NCBI RefSeq assembly: GCF_000702945.1
Contig: NZ_JNLE01000003.1
Span: forward strand, 3,395,501-3,459,500
Length of the DNA: 64,000 nucleotides
Direction of reading: 5' to 3'
DNA from: Clostridium sp. KNHs205
GTDB lineage: Bacteria > Bacillota > Clostridia > Lachnospirales > Lachnospiraceae
The position numbers and the translations under genes are program-made. Of this stretch, positions 45,669 through 55,738 are shown piece by piece (the stretch's first letter is position 1; every line of letters begins with the position of its first letter). The notes under the pieces were generated by a model. The model ran no database searches, was not told the DNA's origin, and saw nothing but the letters and a program-made list of their open reading frames with translations.

Positions 45669-46907
45669 ATGGCAAGGATAAAACCATTTAAAGCAATAAG
45701 ACCTGAGAAAGACCTGGCTGAAAAAATAGCTGCGCTGCCTTATGATGTTTATAACCGTGAGGAGGCTAAAGCGGAAATAGCAAAAGAACCTCATTCTTTT
45801 CTTAGGATAGACAGGGCAGAAACGAATTTTCCGGATCATGTTTCCACCTATGATACTGCTGTATATGAGAAAGCAAAGGATTTACTGGAAGAAATGCTAA
45901 AAAACGGTGAATTTGTTACAGAGGAAAAAGAATGTTTCTATATCTATGAGCTTATAATGGAGGGAAGAAGCCAGACTGGCCTTGTAGCTTGTGCTTCTGT
46001 TGATGATTATGTGAGCGGTGTAATAAAACGTCATGAGAATACCAGAACAGACAAGGAACTTGACAGAATAAATCATATTGACAGGTGCAATGCTCAAACC
46101 GGCCCAATTTTTCTGACTTACCGGAACTCTGACAGAGTGAAAGAGCTTATTGACAGCAAAAAGCTGGAAGAAAAGCTCTATGGCTTTACTTCAGCAGATG
46201 GTATTAGCCATAATATCTGGAAACTGGATCAAGAAGAAGTTGTAAACAACATGAAAGAAGAATTTGAACAGATACCTGCTGTTTATATTGCAGATGGTCA
46301 TCATAGAGCAGCATCTGCTGTAAAAGTAGGCTTAAAAAGAAGAGAGGAACAACCGGAATATAACGGTAAAGAAGAGTTTAATTTCTTTTTGTCTGTACTT
46401 TTTCCGGCAGAAGAACTTCTCATTATGCCATATAACAGGGTGGTAAAGGATTTAAATGGTTATACGGAAGAGGAATTTCTTAAAAAGACAACCGAGTATT
46501 TTACCCTCGAGGAGCTGGGCAGTAAAGCATATGCACCAAAAGAAAAAGGTGAATATGGAATGTATCTGGAAAATAAATGGTATAAGCTGGTCATTAAAAA
46601 TGATTATCGAAAAGATGATGATCCGGTTGCAGGTTTAGACGTATCCTTGCTGCAGGATAACCTGCTTGAAAATATACTGGGTATAAAAGATCCCCGAAGT
46701 GATAAAAGGATAGATTTCGTAGGAGGAATAAGAGGACTTGCTGAGTTGGAGAGAAGAGTTTCAGAGGATATGAAGGTTGCTTTTTCTCTGTACCCTACTG
46801 GAATCAAAGAGTTAATGGCCGTATCCGATGCAGGAGAGCTAATGCCTCCAAAGTCTACCTGGTTTGAACCAAAGCTTAGAAGCGGTTTATTTATTCACAA
46901 GATATAA
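45669..46907 (+). CDS. DUF1015 family protein
   Basis: A 412-residue cytoplasmic protein of the DUF1015 family. The start MARIKPFKAIRPEKDLAEKIAALPYDVYNREEAK, the segment YIADGHHRAASA and the KRHENTRTDKE motif are typical. No reaction is established for the family to my knowledge; the GHHR segment suggests a nucleotide or kinase-like site. It often follows serC-serA in clostridia, as here, which hints at a link with serine or phosphoserine metabolism. AGGAGG precedes the ATG. Confidence 0.9.
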   Translation: MARIKPFKAIRPEKDLAEKIAALPYDVYNREEAKAEIAKEPHSFLRIDRAETNFPDHVSTYDTAVYEKAKDLLEEMLKNGEFVTEEKECFYIYELIMEGRSQTGLVACASVDDYVSGVIKRHENTRTDKELDRINHIDRCNAQTGPIFLTYRNSDRVKELIDSKKLEEKLYGFTSADGISHNIWKLDQEEVVNNMKEEFEQIPAVYIADGHHRAASAVKVGLKRREEQPEYNGKEEFNFFLSVLFPAEELLIMPYNRVVKDLNGYTEEEFLKKTTEYFTLEELGSKAYAPKEKGEYGMYLENKWYKLVIKNDYRKDDDPVAGLDVSLLQDNLLENILGIKDPRSDKRIDFVGGIRGLAELERRVSEDMKVAFSLYPTGIKELMAVSDAGELMPPKSTWFEPKLRSGLFIHKI

Positions 46908-46990
46908 GTACAATGTGACTTTATATGGTATCAATTACTCCTAAAACTCTAAGATTTAATCATAAAAATAAATTTTTTCATTATTTAGAA

Positions 46991-47015
46991 AAATAATGGA
47001 ACCATACCATTATTT
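46991..47015 (+). terminator. Short hairpin between DUF1015 and the SLH protein
   Basis: AAATAATGG pairs with CCATTATTT around a 7-nt loop. No T run follows, so termination is doubtful; it may be an operator or mRNA end. Confidence 0.4.
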
Positions 47016-47074
47016 GCATCGTCTAATGGTTGAACAAGGAAATTGAAAGAGATTATAGTAAAGGAGGAATTTTT

Positions 47075-49300
47075 ATGATATCAAAGAAAATAGGGACTGT
47101 AATCTTAACAAGTGCCCTTATCGTTAGTACACTTCCGGCACCCTTTTTAAAGGCAGATGCCAGCACATTAGCTTCTAATAATACAATTCAAACTATAGCC
47201 ACTAAGGCAGCAGGTGTTGATTCAGAAGCAACTGCATCTTCTGCAGAACTAGAGAAGATAATAACAGCTGTAAAAAGTAAAATAACCGTTCCTTCAGAGT
47301 TATCAAAGTTTTCCTATAATTATTACTCAGGAAGCGGGAATTCATATGTTTGGAATCTGTCCTGGTCCAATAAGGACGGCAGCAAAACCATCTATGTAAA
47401 CAGTGATTCAAAAGGACGTATTTCTAATTATTCTTATAATACGGATAAATCCTATAAACCGGTTTATCTTCAGGATGAATTAAAGTCCAAAGCAGATACT
47501 TTTATCAAGTCCATTGCCTCCGATATAGCAGGTAAGCTTCAATATACGGAAACCTCATCAGCTTCCTCTTACAATGGCACTTATACCTATCAGTATCAAA
47601 GAGTTGAGAATGGCATTCCTATGCCGGATAACACAGTTAGCGTAGCCGTTAACTATCAGACAGGTGAAGTAACGAATTATTCTGCTAACTGGCTGTATGA
47701 TGTGTCTATTCCCGGATCGACAGTTAAGATCACAAAGGATGATGCAGCAGCAAAAATCGGTAAGAATATAAAAATGACTTTATCCTATCAGAGTGCTTAT
47801 GTAAAGAGTGCAGACGGTAAAAGCAGCAGCGTTAAAGCCTTTTTGGTATATAGCCCCGATAATTCTTATATCGCAGTAGATGCAGTATCCGGCAAGGTCT
47901 ATACTACGCAGAATCAATGGCTGACTGACAGTTCAAATCAAGCCACAGCAGAAAGTTCTGCAAAAGATGCAGGTGCAGGTTTCACTCCTGAGGAAATAAA
48001 TGAAATTGACAGTATCAAAGGACTTATCACCAAAACAAATGCAATTAAAGCTATTAAGAATAATACTAAGCTGCTTTTCGATAAGAATATGACATCAGTT
48101 ACCGCTAATCTTTATAAGAGTAATAGTGATAGCAGCGATGCCGCTTATGTATGGAATATTAATTTCACAGATCCCAGAGAAGCTAAAGAGGGTTCAAATG
48201 ATACTTACCGGGCATATGCCTATGCTGTTGTAGATGCAAAAACCGGTAAAATCATTTCCTATCATTCCAGTACGAAAAACTATTACGACACCACAAAAGA
48301 ACAATGGGATAGCGTTAAAGTAAAATATACACAGAAACAAGGTAAGACTGCTCTTGAGAGCTTTATAAAAGAGCAGGTTCCGGACTACTTTAAGAACACA
48401 GAATATACCGGAAGTTTCGATGATTATGTAATAGCATACAAAGATACCAAACCTGTATATGGCGGCTACAGCTATAACTATCAGAGAGTAAATGAAGGAA
48501 TTGCTTATGCTGCAAACAATATAAACGGAGCAGTTGACGGTGTTACTGGAAAAGTATATTCCTTTGGATATAACTGGGATAAGAATATTACCTTTGAAGC
48601 ACCTAATAATATCATCTCAGCTGATAAGGCTTTTACCAACTATATTGCCAATGAAGGTTACAGACTGATTTATGAAGTGTATTATGAGAATAGCATCACC
48701 TCTGCTAAAAATACAGCTGCTTCCGATGCTGTTTATACTCAGACTCCTTCTGTAAGACTTGTATACCGTACAGATATTGCTCCTGAATATTTCTCACCTT
48801 TTACAGGAAAACAGCTTGACTATGAAGGAAAGGAATATGTGAAACCTACAGGACTTTACACTTATACCGATATAGATGGCAATTCTTCTGCCAGAAATAT
48901 TAAAATTCTTGCAAATATGGGAATTGGGTTTGACGGCGGACTTTATAAACCTACCCAGGCAATTACAGCTGAGGAGTTGTTAAACTTTATAGAGAAAGCT
49001 AATTTCTACTATAATTCTTCAAAATATAAACTTACCGGAAGTACAGTCAGCAGGTTGAATGCAGCTAAATTTGCAGTACAGCTTCTTGGTCTGGAAAAAG
49101 CAGCAGCCATTTCCGGTATTTATTCTGTTAATATTTCCGATCAGGCTTCTATCAGCCAGTCTGATATGGGTTATGCAGCAATAGCTTACGGATTAAAGAT
49201 CTTACTGCCCGGTTCTGATAACAAGCTTCGCCCCAGCGACTCACTTACACGTCAGGATGCAGCTGATCTGATAGTAGCAATGTTAAACTCTATAGAATAA
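47075..49300 (+). CDS. Secreted YcdB/YcdC (PepSY-like) domain protein with SLH anchor
   Basis: A 741-residue exported protein. The signal peptide (MISKKIGTVILTSALIVSTLPAPFLKADA) is followed by two YcdB/YcdC-type PepSY-like modules, about 45-290 and 310-580, each with a paired YQRV.NGI and GVTGKV pattern. The last 130 residues look like two SLH repeats (GIGFDGGLYKPTQAITAEELLNFI, then KILLPGSDNKLRPSDSLTRQDAADLIVAML), which bind secondary cell wall polymer. The ATG at 47075 has AAGGAGG 7 nt upstream. PepSY modules are thought to inhibit or fold peptidases; the role here is inferred. Confidence 0.85.
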   Translation: MISKKIGTVILTSALIVSTLPAPFLKADASTLASNNTIQTIATKAAGVDSEATASSAELEKIITAVKSKITVPSELSKFSYNYYSGSGNSYVWNLSWSNKDGSKTIYVNSDSKGRISNYSYNTDKSYKPVYLQDELKSKADTFIKSIASDIAGKLQYTETSSASSYNGTYTYQYQRVENGIPMPDNTVSVAVNYQTGEVTNYSANWLYDVSIPGSTVKITKDDAAAKIGKNIKMTLSYQSAYVKSADGKSSSVKAFLVYSPDNSYIAVDAVSGKVYTTQNQWLTDSSNQATAESSAKDAGAGFTPEEINEIDSIKGLITKTNAIKAIKNNTKLLFDKNMTSVTANLYKSNSDSSDAAYVWNINFTDPREAKEGSNDTYRAYAYAVVDAKTGKIISYHSSTKNYYDTTKEQWDSVKVKYTQKQGKTALESFIKEQVPDYFKNTEYTGSFDDYVIAYKDTKPVYGGYSYNYQRVNEGIAYAANNINGAVDGVTGKVYSFGYNWDKNITFEAPNNIISADKAFTNYIANEGYRLIYEVYYENSITSAKNTAASDAVYTQTPSVRLVYRTDIAPEYFSPFTGKQLDYEGKEYVKPTGLYTYTDIDGNSSARNIKILANMGIGFDGGLYKPTQAITAEELLNFIEKANFYYNSSKYKLTGSTVSRLNAAKFAVQLLGLEKAAAISGIYSVNISDQASISQSDMGYAAIAYGLKILLPGSDNKLRPSDSLTRQDAADLIVAMLNSIE

Positions 49301-49307
49301 AATAATT

Positions 49308-49362
49308 GCCGGATTTATACGAAAACCCCAGGGGTCAGCAGTATAAATCCGGCTTAATTTTT
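49308..49362. terminator. Bidirectional intrinsic terminator
   Basis: GCCGGATTTATAC (49308-49320) is an exact complement of 49341-49353, with an inner ACCCC/GGGGT stem, then TTAATTTTT. It separates the SLH gene from the convergent beta-propeller gene. Confidence 0.88.
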
Positions 49363-49401
49363 GGCTCTTTGTTATATTTATTATAGAACCTAATTTTTTA
49401 C

Positions 49402-50999
49402 TCAATAAGACGAAGGTCCTTCCTTTTTACGATGAAGTTCTTCTGCTTCCTGCTTGGTAATAAGGGAAGCTTTTTTCTTTCTTCGGTCATAGCTGATAAG
49501 AACCTGTTCACCTCTCTGAGGCGGCTCAAGGATGGAAACAAGCATTTTCACTTCCCTTTCAATTATTTGACCGTTATCTTCGAAACGTACAGTGAGGCGT
49601 ACCAACGGCTGTTCGTTTATATATGTGCCGGTTTCCGACAGTTCTATAATTTCAGCGGTAGCTAATATACCGCTAAGAAGACGTTTCATACGCAGTTTGG
49701 ATAAAGAAGGAGCAATCAGTAGGAATAAAAATGCCACAAGGAAAAGCATGAGCCATATAGCCAGATTAACAGCAAGCGCAACATTCTCTGTCAGGTACCT
49801 CCATATTCCTGTTAAAGAGGGTTTAAACATCCAGTCATTTAACTGTGAGGAGGAAAGGAGTTCAACCTTGTTGTTTGAGACATCTAACCAGCCAGCCCTG
49901 TCAGTGCTATGTGAAAAATATAAGATTTTACTGCCGGTTTCTTTATAAAACCCTGTATCTGGGTCGGTTATTTCTTCATAACTCAACTGACTGAGCATGG
50001 AAGAGACAGCTGTAAAATCTCCTTTTTCTTCGTTATACAGATAACCGTTCACTTTGCCGTCCAGCTCATCTGGGGTGGTAGAACCTGCTATCAGCGTTTC
50101 ATTCTCGTTTAATGGGAATACCCGGGCTTGATACACTGTATTTGGAGTTGCCAGGGTTTTGCCATTTTCTTGTGTAACAGCATCATAAAAATAGGCTTCT
50201 CCCGGATATTCAGATTGTTCGTGAATCAGTTGGGTTTTATATGGCTCACTATTGCTGATAAACTGTAAGGCGGCTTCGTCTCTGGCGCTAAAGGTACCTT
50301 CAGCTGTATCTGCAACCCGTATTTGTGGAAGTATTTCCTGCTGCAGAAACCCCTCCATATGGGCAATTCGTCCGTCCTTTAAGTTAACTTCAAGGAGAGG
50401 AAAGGGATATTCATTTCTAAGGTCTGTTACAAAGTTAATCGCTGTTGGCCGTGACGGAAACAAATCAGAAGCTGTCAGATCCAGTTTCAGAAATTTACCC
50501 TTATAGGCCTGAGCAAAATATTGTTCAGGGCCTCCGGTATCTCCGGCTATAAGCAGCCGGTTGCGCCAGACTTCTAAGCCGCCTGTCAGATAATCCTGGA
50601 CCAGAAGACCTCCTTCTGTCAATTCCTTAATTTCATCCTCTGAAACCAGGTTTAATTGTAAGCCTGAATCATTGTTATAAGTCGGAAGTAAAAGCGAATC
50701 GTTATGATAGGTTAAATGGGGCAATAATCCAAAAACATTTGCTTTTATGTTTTTCTCCCAAAGCAGTTTACCGGAAGAAGCATCCAATAAGCTAACTGAT
50801 AAATGTTCAAAACTATTTGTTTCTGTAATAACAATAAGGTTACTGCCTCCAGCTGTATAATATATTCCCTTTATATATGAGGAGCCAGGTTTGCCATGCT
50901 CCTTTAGTTCATTCGTATAGCCTTTCCAGGTTATAATAAAAAGAATGATAATAGGTAGAAAAAATATGATGCAAGATAAATTTATTTTTGTCTCTTCAT
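49402..50999 (-). pseudogene. Membrane-anchored PQQ-like beta-propeller protein, frameshifted near the start
   Basis: The long minus-strand frame (from 50787 inward, 461 residues) lacks its true start. Reading upstream in the same frame continues an open, sensible sequence: a hydrophobic anchor (CIIFFLPIIILFIITW) and propeller strands, back to about 50985. A good start, ATG at 50999 with an AGAGAGG site, is in another frame and stops after five codons. Adding one A to the A5 run at 50985-50989 joins the two and gives 532 residues. The protein has PQQ-type repeats (DASSGKLLWEKN), a second membrane segment near the end and a DUF3592-like C-terminal domain. Either a sequencing error, a recent mutation or a slippage switch. 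Confidence 0.75.
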
Positions 51000-51073
51000 G
51001 GTTACCTCTCTTTCTGTAAACACCCGAAACAATCTAATAAAAAGTTATCCATTTTCTGCTAACACTCTCCCTG

Positions 51074-51102
51074 TTAATATAATACAATAGATACTTTCTC
51101 AA
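51074..51102 (-). promoter_or_regulatory. Promoter of the beta-propeller gene
   Basis: On the minus strand TTGAGA (51102-51097), a 17-bp spacer and TATTAA (51079-51074), 75 bp before the ATG at 50999. This supports the upstream start. The rest of the 303-bp gap to manA holds only the manA promoter. Confidence 0.6.
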
Positions 51103-51255
51103 AGCAAGTAAGAAGGGTATACTATTAAATGCAGGTATATAAGATATTTTCTCACCCTTAATTAAGGCTGAATCTCGGTTAAGCTGGCAATATGTATGGA
51201 TTTGTGTGCAAGAATCAATATTTTTAGAGAATTTTCACTTTTTTAAGCTCCGTAT

Positions 51256-51284
51256 TTGTGGTAATATAAACATAGGCTTATACT
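51256..51284 (+). promoter_or_regulatory. Promoter of manA
   Basis: TTGTGG at 51256, a 17-bp spacer and TATACT at 51279, followed by AGGAGG just before the manA ATG. Confidence 0.65.
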
Positions 51285-51302
51285 TATTTTTAGGAGGCAG
51301 TT

Positions 51303-52235
51303 ATGAAAGATATACTATTTTTAGAACCGGTATTTAAAGAAATGATATGGGGAGGGAACAGACTCAGGACAGATTTTCATTATGAAATCCCCAGTGACAA
51401 TACAGGTGAGTGCTGGGCAGTCAGCGCCCATACAAACGGCGATTGTACTGTAAAGACAGGAGAGTATAAAGGCATGACCTTGAGCAGCCTGTGGGAACAG
51501 CACCGTGAGCTTTTCGGTAATGTATCCGGAGAGGTATTTCCGCTTCTGGTAAAGATTATTGATGCTAAGCAGGATTTGAGCATTCAGGTACATCCGGATG
51601 ATATTTATGCTAAAGAGTTTGAAAATGGATCTTTAGGTAAGACCGAATGCTGGTATATTCTTAATTGCGAAGAAGATGGACAAATTGTTATCGGGCATAA
51701 TGCAGAGAACAAGGACGAACTGACTGAGATGATCAGAGATAACCGTTGGGAGGAGCTTATCAGGGTCATTCCCATTAAAAAAGGTGATTTCTTTCAGATT
51801 GAGCCGGGAACCGTACACGCCATAAAAGCAGGAACAGTGATTCTTGAAACCCAGCAGAACAGTGACATTACCTACAGACTGTATGATTACGGCAGATTAC
51901 AGAATGGAAAACCCAGAGAACTTCATATTGACAAGAGTATTGATGTTATAACCTGCCCTCAGCAGTTAAAGGATACGGAAAGAAAGAAAACCGTGGTTTC
52001 TGATGGTGAAATCGAAGAGCTGGTTCGTTGTGATTACTATACTGTGGATAGGATTAAAGTTAATGGCAGTACAAGCTTTACCCAGTCAGAGCCTTTTACA
52101 ATACTCAGTGTAATAGAAGGTGAAGGTAAAATAGACGGAAAAGAAATAAAAAAAGGAGACCATTTTATCCTGCCTTTTGGTTATGGTGAATATTCAATCC
52201 AGGGAAATATTGAGCTAATTACTTCCCATATGTAA
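51303..52235 (+). CDS. manA: Mannose-6-phosphate isomerase, class I
   Basis: A 310-residue cupin-type zinc isomerase that interconverts mannose 6-phosphate and fructose 6-phosphate. The N-terminal FLEPVFKEMIWGGNRLR, the zinc segment LSIQVHPDD, KTECWYIL, and PGTVHAIKAGTVILETQQNSDITYRLYDYGR are the standard blocks. The length fits the short Firmicutes form. AGGAGG is close upstream. It would feed mannose from the GH38/ROK locus into glycolysis, though it lies 31 kb away with no shared operator visible. Confidence 0.95.
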   Translation: MKDILFLEPVFKEMIWGGNRLRTDFHYEIPSDNTGECWAVSAHTNGDCTVKTGEYKGMTLSSLWEQHRELFGNVSGEVFPLLVKIIDAKQDLSIQVHPDDIYAKEFENGSLGKTECWYILNCEEDGQIVIGHNAENKDELTEMIRDNRWEELIRVIPIKKGDFFQIEPGTVHAIKAGTVILETQQNSDITYRLYDYGRLQNGKPRELHIDKSIDVITCPQQLKDTERKKTVVSDGEIEELVRCDYYTVDRIKVNGSTSFTQSEPFTILSVIEGEGKIDGKEIKKGDHFILPFGYGEYSIQGNIELITSHM

Positions 52236-52260
52236 GCAGTTATTTTAAATAGTCGGGTAT

Positions 52261-52620
52261 AAATGGCTTAATCAGAACAAGAATTTGTTCAATAATAAAT
52301 AGCTTAATCAGAACAAGAATTTGTTCAATAATAAATAGCTTAATCAGAACAAAAATTTGTTCAATAATAAATAGCTTAATCAGAACAAAAATTTGTTCAA
52401 TAATAATGGCTTAATCAGAACAAAAATTTGTTTAATAATAATGGCTTAATCAGAACAAAAATTTGTTCAATAATAATGGCTTAATAAGAACAAAAATTTG
52501 TTCAATAATAAATACTTAATCAGAACAATAACTTGTTCAACAATATATGTTTTATAAGAAAAATAATTTGTTAACAATAAATGGTTTAATCAGAATAATA
52601 AATTGCATGGCAATAAGCAG
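52261..52620. repeat. Tandem array, 35-36-bp unit, about ten copies, with a palindrome in most units
   Basis: Unit starts (CTTAATCAGAAC) fall at 52267, 52303, 52339, 52375, 52410, 52445, 52480 and 52515, so the period is 36 for four units and then 35. Two decayed units follow. Most units contain GAACAAAAATTTGTTC, a palindrome with 7-bp arms and a 2-bp centre; the first two have GAACAAG instead. The last two units have lost it. It fills most of the 519-bp gap between manA and the DUF624 gene. There are no spacers, so it is not CRISPR. Confidence 0.93.
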
Positions 52621-52754
52621 CTATAACGTGCTGCACAAAAATGAAATACAGATTTAGTAGTGAAAAATCAGTCTTACAAAAGAAAAAATCCAGTTTTTAC
52701 GTAATAAGATCATCTTTTAATAAAAACAAATAGGCGAGTATAAGGAGATAACTG

Positions 52755-53405
52755 ATGAGCAGTATTTTTAATGTTGATAATCCTATTTTTACCGGATTGA
52801 ACAAGATCGTAGATGCAATTTTTTTAAGTATTATATTTCTGGTAACCTGTATTCCGTTATTTACGATCGGACCGGCGCTGACCGCACTTTATTATGCCAC
52901 TGCCAAGTCCTTAAGAAGAGACAGAGGCTATATAGCACGAGAGTATTTTAAAGCCTTTAAGGCAAATTTCAAGCAGGGCTTAATAAGCGGACTGATAATA
53001 ACAGCTGCGGCATTAATTCTGGCATTTGACTGGAATTATGCAAAAGTACAGCAATCAACAGCAGGTGCAATATTGTTCAGTATATTTACGGGTATGTTTT
53101 TTATACTCTTAAGCATAAGTATATATGTGTTCCCGGTATTGTCCAGGTTTAAGACAAGTGTAAAGCAATTATTCAAAACATCTTTCTTTATGGCAATCAG
53201 ACATCTGCCGAGTACGATACTTATGATTATTATTGTGTTGTTTTTTGCACTGTTGGTGTATCTATTTGCTTTTACTGTTGTATTTGTACCGGCAGTATGT
53301 GCATTGCTCATATCCTTCCTGATGGAAAGAGTATTTAAAAAATATATGCCTAAGAAAGAGGACGAGGAAGAAAATACCGGAGTAGATGAATGGTATCTGG
53401 AATAA
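52755..53405 (+). CDS. DUF624 (YesL-like) membrane protein
   Basis: A 216-residue membrane protein with about five hydrophobic segments. The start IFNVDNPIFTGLNKIVDAIFLSIIFLVTCIPLFTIGPALTALYYATAK is diagnostic of DUF624/YesL, proteins often found with carbohydrate ABC transporters. Here the neighbour is glgB, 30 bp downstream. Function is unknown. AAGGAGA precedes the ATG. Confidence 0.9.
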   Translation: MSSIFNVDNPIFTGLNKIVDAIFLSIIFLVTCIPLFTIGPALTALYYATAKSLRRDRGYIAREYFKAFKANFKQGLISGLIITAAALILAFDWNYAKVQQSTAGAILFSIFTGMFFILLSISIYVFPVLSRFKTSVKQLFKTSFFMAIRHLPSTILMIIIVLFFALLVYLFAFTVVFVPAVCALLISFLMERVFKKYMPKKEDEEENTGVDEWYLE

Positions 53406-53435
53406 GAAAATAAAGGGTACGGAGGGTTTTTACTT

Positions 53436-55682
53436 ATGGAGGATGTGCTTTATGATTTAATGGATTGGGCGGGGATTGAAGCAATCGTTTATTCGGAGGA
53501 GGACCAGCCCCAGAATATTCTTGGCCCCCATATTACAGACAGGGGACTTCTTATACAAGCCTATTTACCTACCGCAAAATTAGTTAAAGTCAAGCTTAAA
53601 AAAAACGGCAAGGAATATACCATGACAATGGAAGAGGATGGTTTTTATGCTGTTTTGATTCCAAATTTGAAAAAAACAGCTTCATATACTCTTCTTGTGA
53701 CTTATGATAACGATACAGTAATGGAGTTATATGATCCTTATTCTTTTGGTCAGGTACTTACGGAAGCGGATTTAAGCAGCTTTACAAAGGGCATACATTA
53801 TACCATATACGATAAACTTGGTGCTCATCCAAAGGATATTGACGGCGTTTCAGGCGTGCATTTTGCAGTTTGGGCACCAAATGCCGTCAGAGTAAGTGTT
53901 GTCGGGGACTTTAATGCATGGGATGGAAGAAGACATCCCATGAAGCGGTTAAAGGACTCCGGTATTTTTGAACTATTTATTCCCGGTTTAACAACGGGAG
54001 AACTCTATAAATATGAAATAAAAGTCAAAGGCGGAATGGTAGTTATGAAGGCCGACCCTTACGCCTCAAGAGCCCAGCTAAGGCCAGATACTGCCTCCAT
54101 TGTTTATGATCTGAATCAGTTTACATGGTCTGATGAGAACTGGCTGGAAACCCGTAAACGATCAGATTACCGTAAAAGTCCCATTAACATCTACGAACTG
54201 CATCTGGGTTCTTTTAAAAAGCCTGATGCCGGTAATGGAGATAACAGAGAATTTTATAATTACCGGGAACTGGCACCAATCATTTCAGATTATGTAAAAG
54301 AGATGGGGTATACCCATGTGGAATTGATGCCGGTAATGGAGCATCCTTTTGATGGCTCCTGGGGGTATCAGGTCACAGGGTACTATGCACCTACTTCCCG
54401 GTATGGTACGCCGGAGGATTTCATGTATTTCATGGACTATCTTCACAATCAGGGGATTGGTGTGATTCTGGACTGGGTACCGGCTCATTTTCCAAGGGAC
54501 AGCTTTGGTCTGGCTAATTTTGACGGTACCTGCCTTTATGAGCACTTGGATCCCAGACAGGGAAGCCATCCTCACTGGGGGACTCTGATTTACAATTACG
54601 GAAGACCGCAGGTTTCTTTATTCCTTATTGCCAATGCCCTTTTCTGGATAGAGAAATACCATGTTGACGGAATTCGTATGGATGCGGTTGCCTCCATGCT
54701 ATATCTGGATTATGGGAAAAACCATGGAGAATGGGTTGCTAATAAATATGGCGGCAATGAGAACCTGGAAGCAATGGAAATGTTAAAGCATCTAAATTCT
54801 ATAGTCAAGAAGAGAAAAGACGGCAGTTTATTAATTGCCGAAGAATCAACCGCCTGGCCTAAAGTAACAGGAGATTTAAAAGAGGATGGACTGGGATTCC
54901 ATATGAAATGGAATCTGGGCTGGATGAATGATTTTACCGGTTATATGAAAAGCGATCCATTATTCCGGAAAGGCAGACATGGCGAGCTTACCTTTAGCCT
55001 GGTTTATGCTTTCAGTGAGAAATTCATACTGGTGCTGTCCCATGATGAAGTAGTTCATGGCAAAGGCTCCATGATAAACAAAATGCCAGGTACAATTGAA
55101 CATAAATTTGCAAATCTCAGAGTCACTTATGGATTTATGATGTGCCATCCCGGTAAAAAGCTGCTGTTTATGGGACAGGAGTTTGCCCAATTTAGCGAAT
55201 GGGACGAAAAGAAAGAAATCGATTGGGAACTTTTAAAGGAAGAGCGGAATGCTTCCCTTAACTTATATGTCAAGGAACTAAATCGTTTGTATAAAAAGTA
55301 TCCGGCACTTTATGCTTTTGATTTTGAGGACAGAGGCTTTGAGTGGATCAGTTGTCTGGATGCTGATCACAGTATTATAGCGTTTATAAGAAAGACAGAT
55401 AAGAGCAGCGATACCCTGCTGATAATTTGTAATTTTACACCGGTTGTGTATGAGCATTTTCTTATTGGAGTGCCTATCCAGGGGAAATACAAAGAGATCT
55501 TTAACAGTGATTATGTCCGGTTTGGCGGACAGGGTAATGTTAACAAGAGAGTAAAACAGTCCAGGCATACCGGTGCTGACGGAAGAAAGGATTCCCTTTC
55601 TGTTGTGGTACCGCCTTTGGGGATCAGTATTTTTACCTGTGAAGAGACAGAAGCAGCAGTTAAGAAGAAAAAGATGAAATAA
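53436..55682 (+). CDS. glgB: 1,4-alpha-glucan branching enzyme
   Basis: A 748-residue GH13 enzyme that adds alpha-1,6 branches to glycogen. An N-terminal CBM48-type domain pair (about 1-240) precedes the barrel. The catalytic residues are Asp416 in VDGIRMDAVAS, Glu469 in LIAEESTAWP and Asp537 in LSHDEVVHGKGS. The C-terminal beta-domain ends near residue 740. It is cotranscribed with the DUF624 gene. No other glycogen genes are in the window, so it is separated from glgC/D/A. Confidence 0.96.
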   Translation: MEDVLYDLMDWAGIEAIVYSEEDQPQNILGPHITDRGLLIQAYLPTAKLVKVKLKKNGKEYTMTMEEDGFYAVLIPNLKKTASYTLLVTYDNDTVMELYDPYSFGQVLTEADLSSFTKGIHYTIYDKLGAHPKDIDGVSGVHFAVWAPNAVRVSVVGDFNAWDGRRHPMKRLKDSGIFELFIPGLTTGELYKYEIKVKGGMVVMKADPYASRAQLRPDTASIVYDLNQFTWSDENWLETRKRSDYRKSPINIYELHLGSFKKPDAGNGDNREFYNYRELAPIISDYVKEMGYTHVELMPVMEHPFDGSWGYQVTGYYAPTSRYGTPEDFMYFMDYLHNQGIGVILDWVPAHFPRDSFGLANFDGTCLYEHLDPRQGSHPHWGTLIYNYGRPQVSLFLIANALFWIEKYHVDGIRMDAVASMLYLDYGKNHGEWVANKYGGNENLEAMEMLKHLNSIVKKRKDGSLLIAEESTAWPKVTGDLKEDGLGFHMKWNLGWMNDFTGYMKSDPLFRKGRHGELTFSLVYAFSEKFILVLSHDEVVHGKGSMINKMPGTIEHKFANLRVTYGFMMCHPGKKLLFMGQEFAQFSEWDEKKEIDWELLKEERNASLNLYVKELNRLYKKYPALYAFDFEDRGFEWISCLDADHSIIAFIRKTDKSSDTLLIICNFTPVVYEHFLIGVPIQGKYKEIFNSDYVRFGGQGNVNKRVKQSRHTGADGRKDSLSVVVPPLGISIFTCEETEAAVKKKKMK

Positions 55683-55738
55683 GCAATATATTATATACAA
55701 AACAGATTATTGAAAATACGCAGAAAGGATTGATTTGA

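Noticed and set aside
52261..52620. CRISPR array
   Set aside because: Units are contiguous without unique spacers, and no cas genes are present; the same applies to the arrays at 3812 and 29152.
52261..52620. LexA/SOS or PurR boxes in the palindromic array
   Set aside because: GAAC and GTTC are separated by 8 bp instead of the 4 bp of the Bacillus SOS box, and the PurBox flank is missing.
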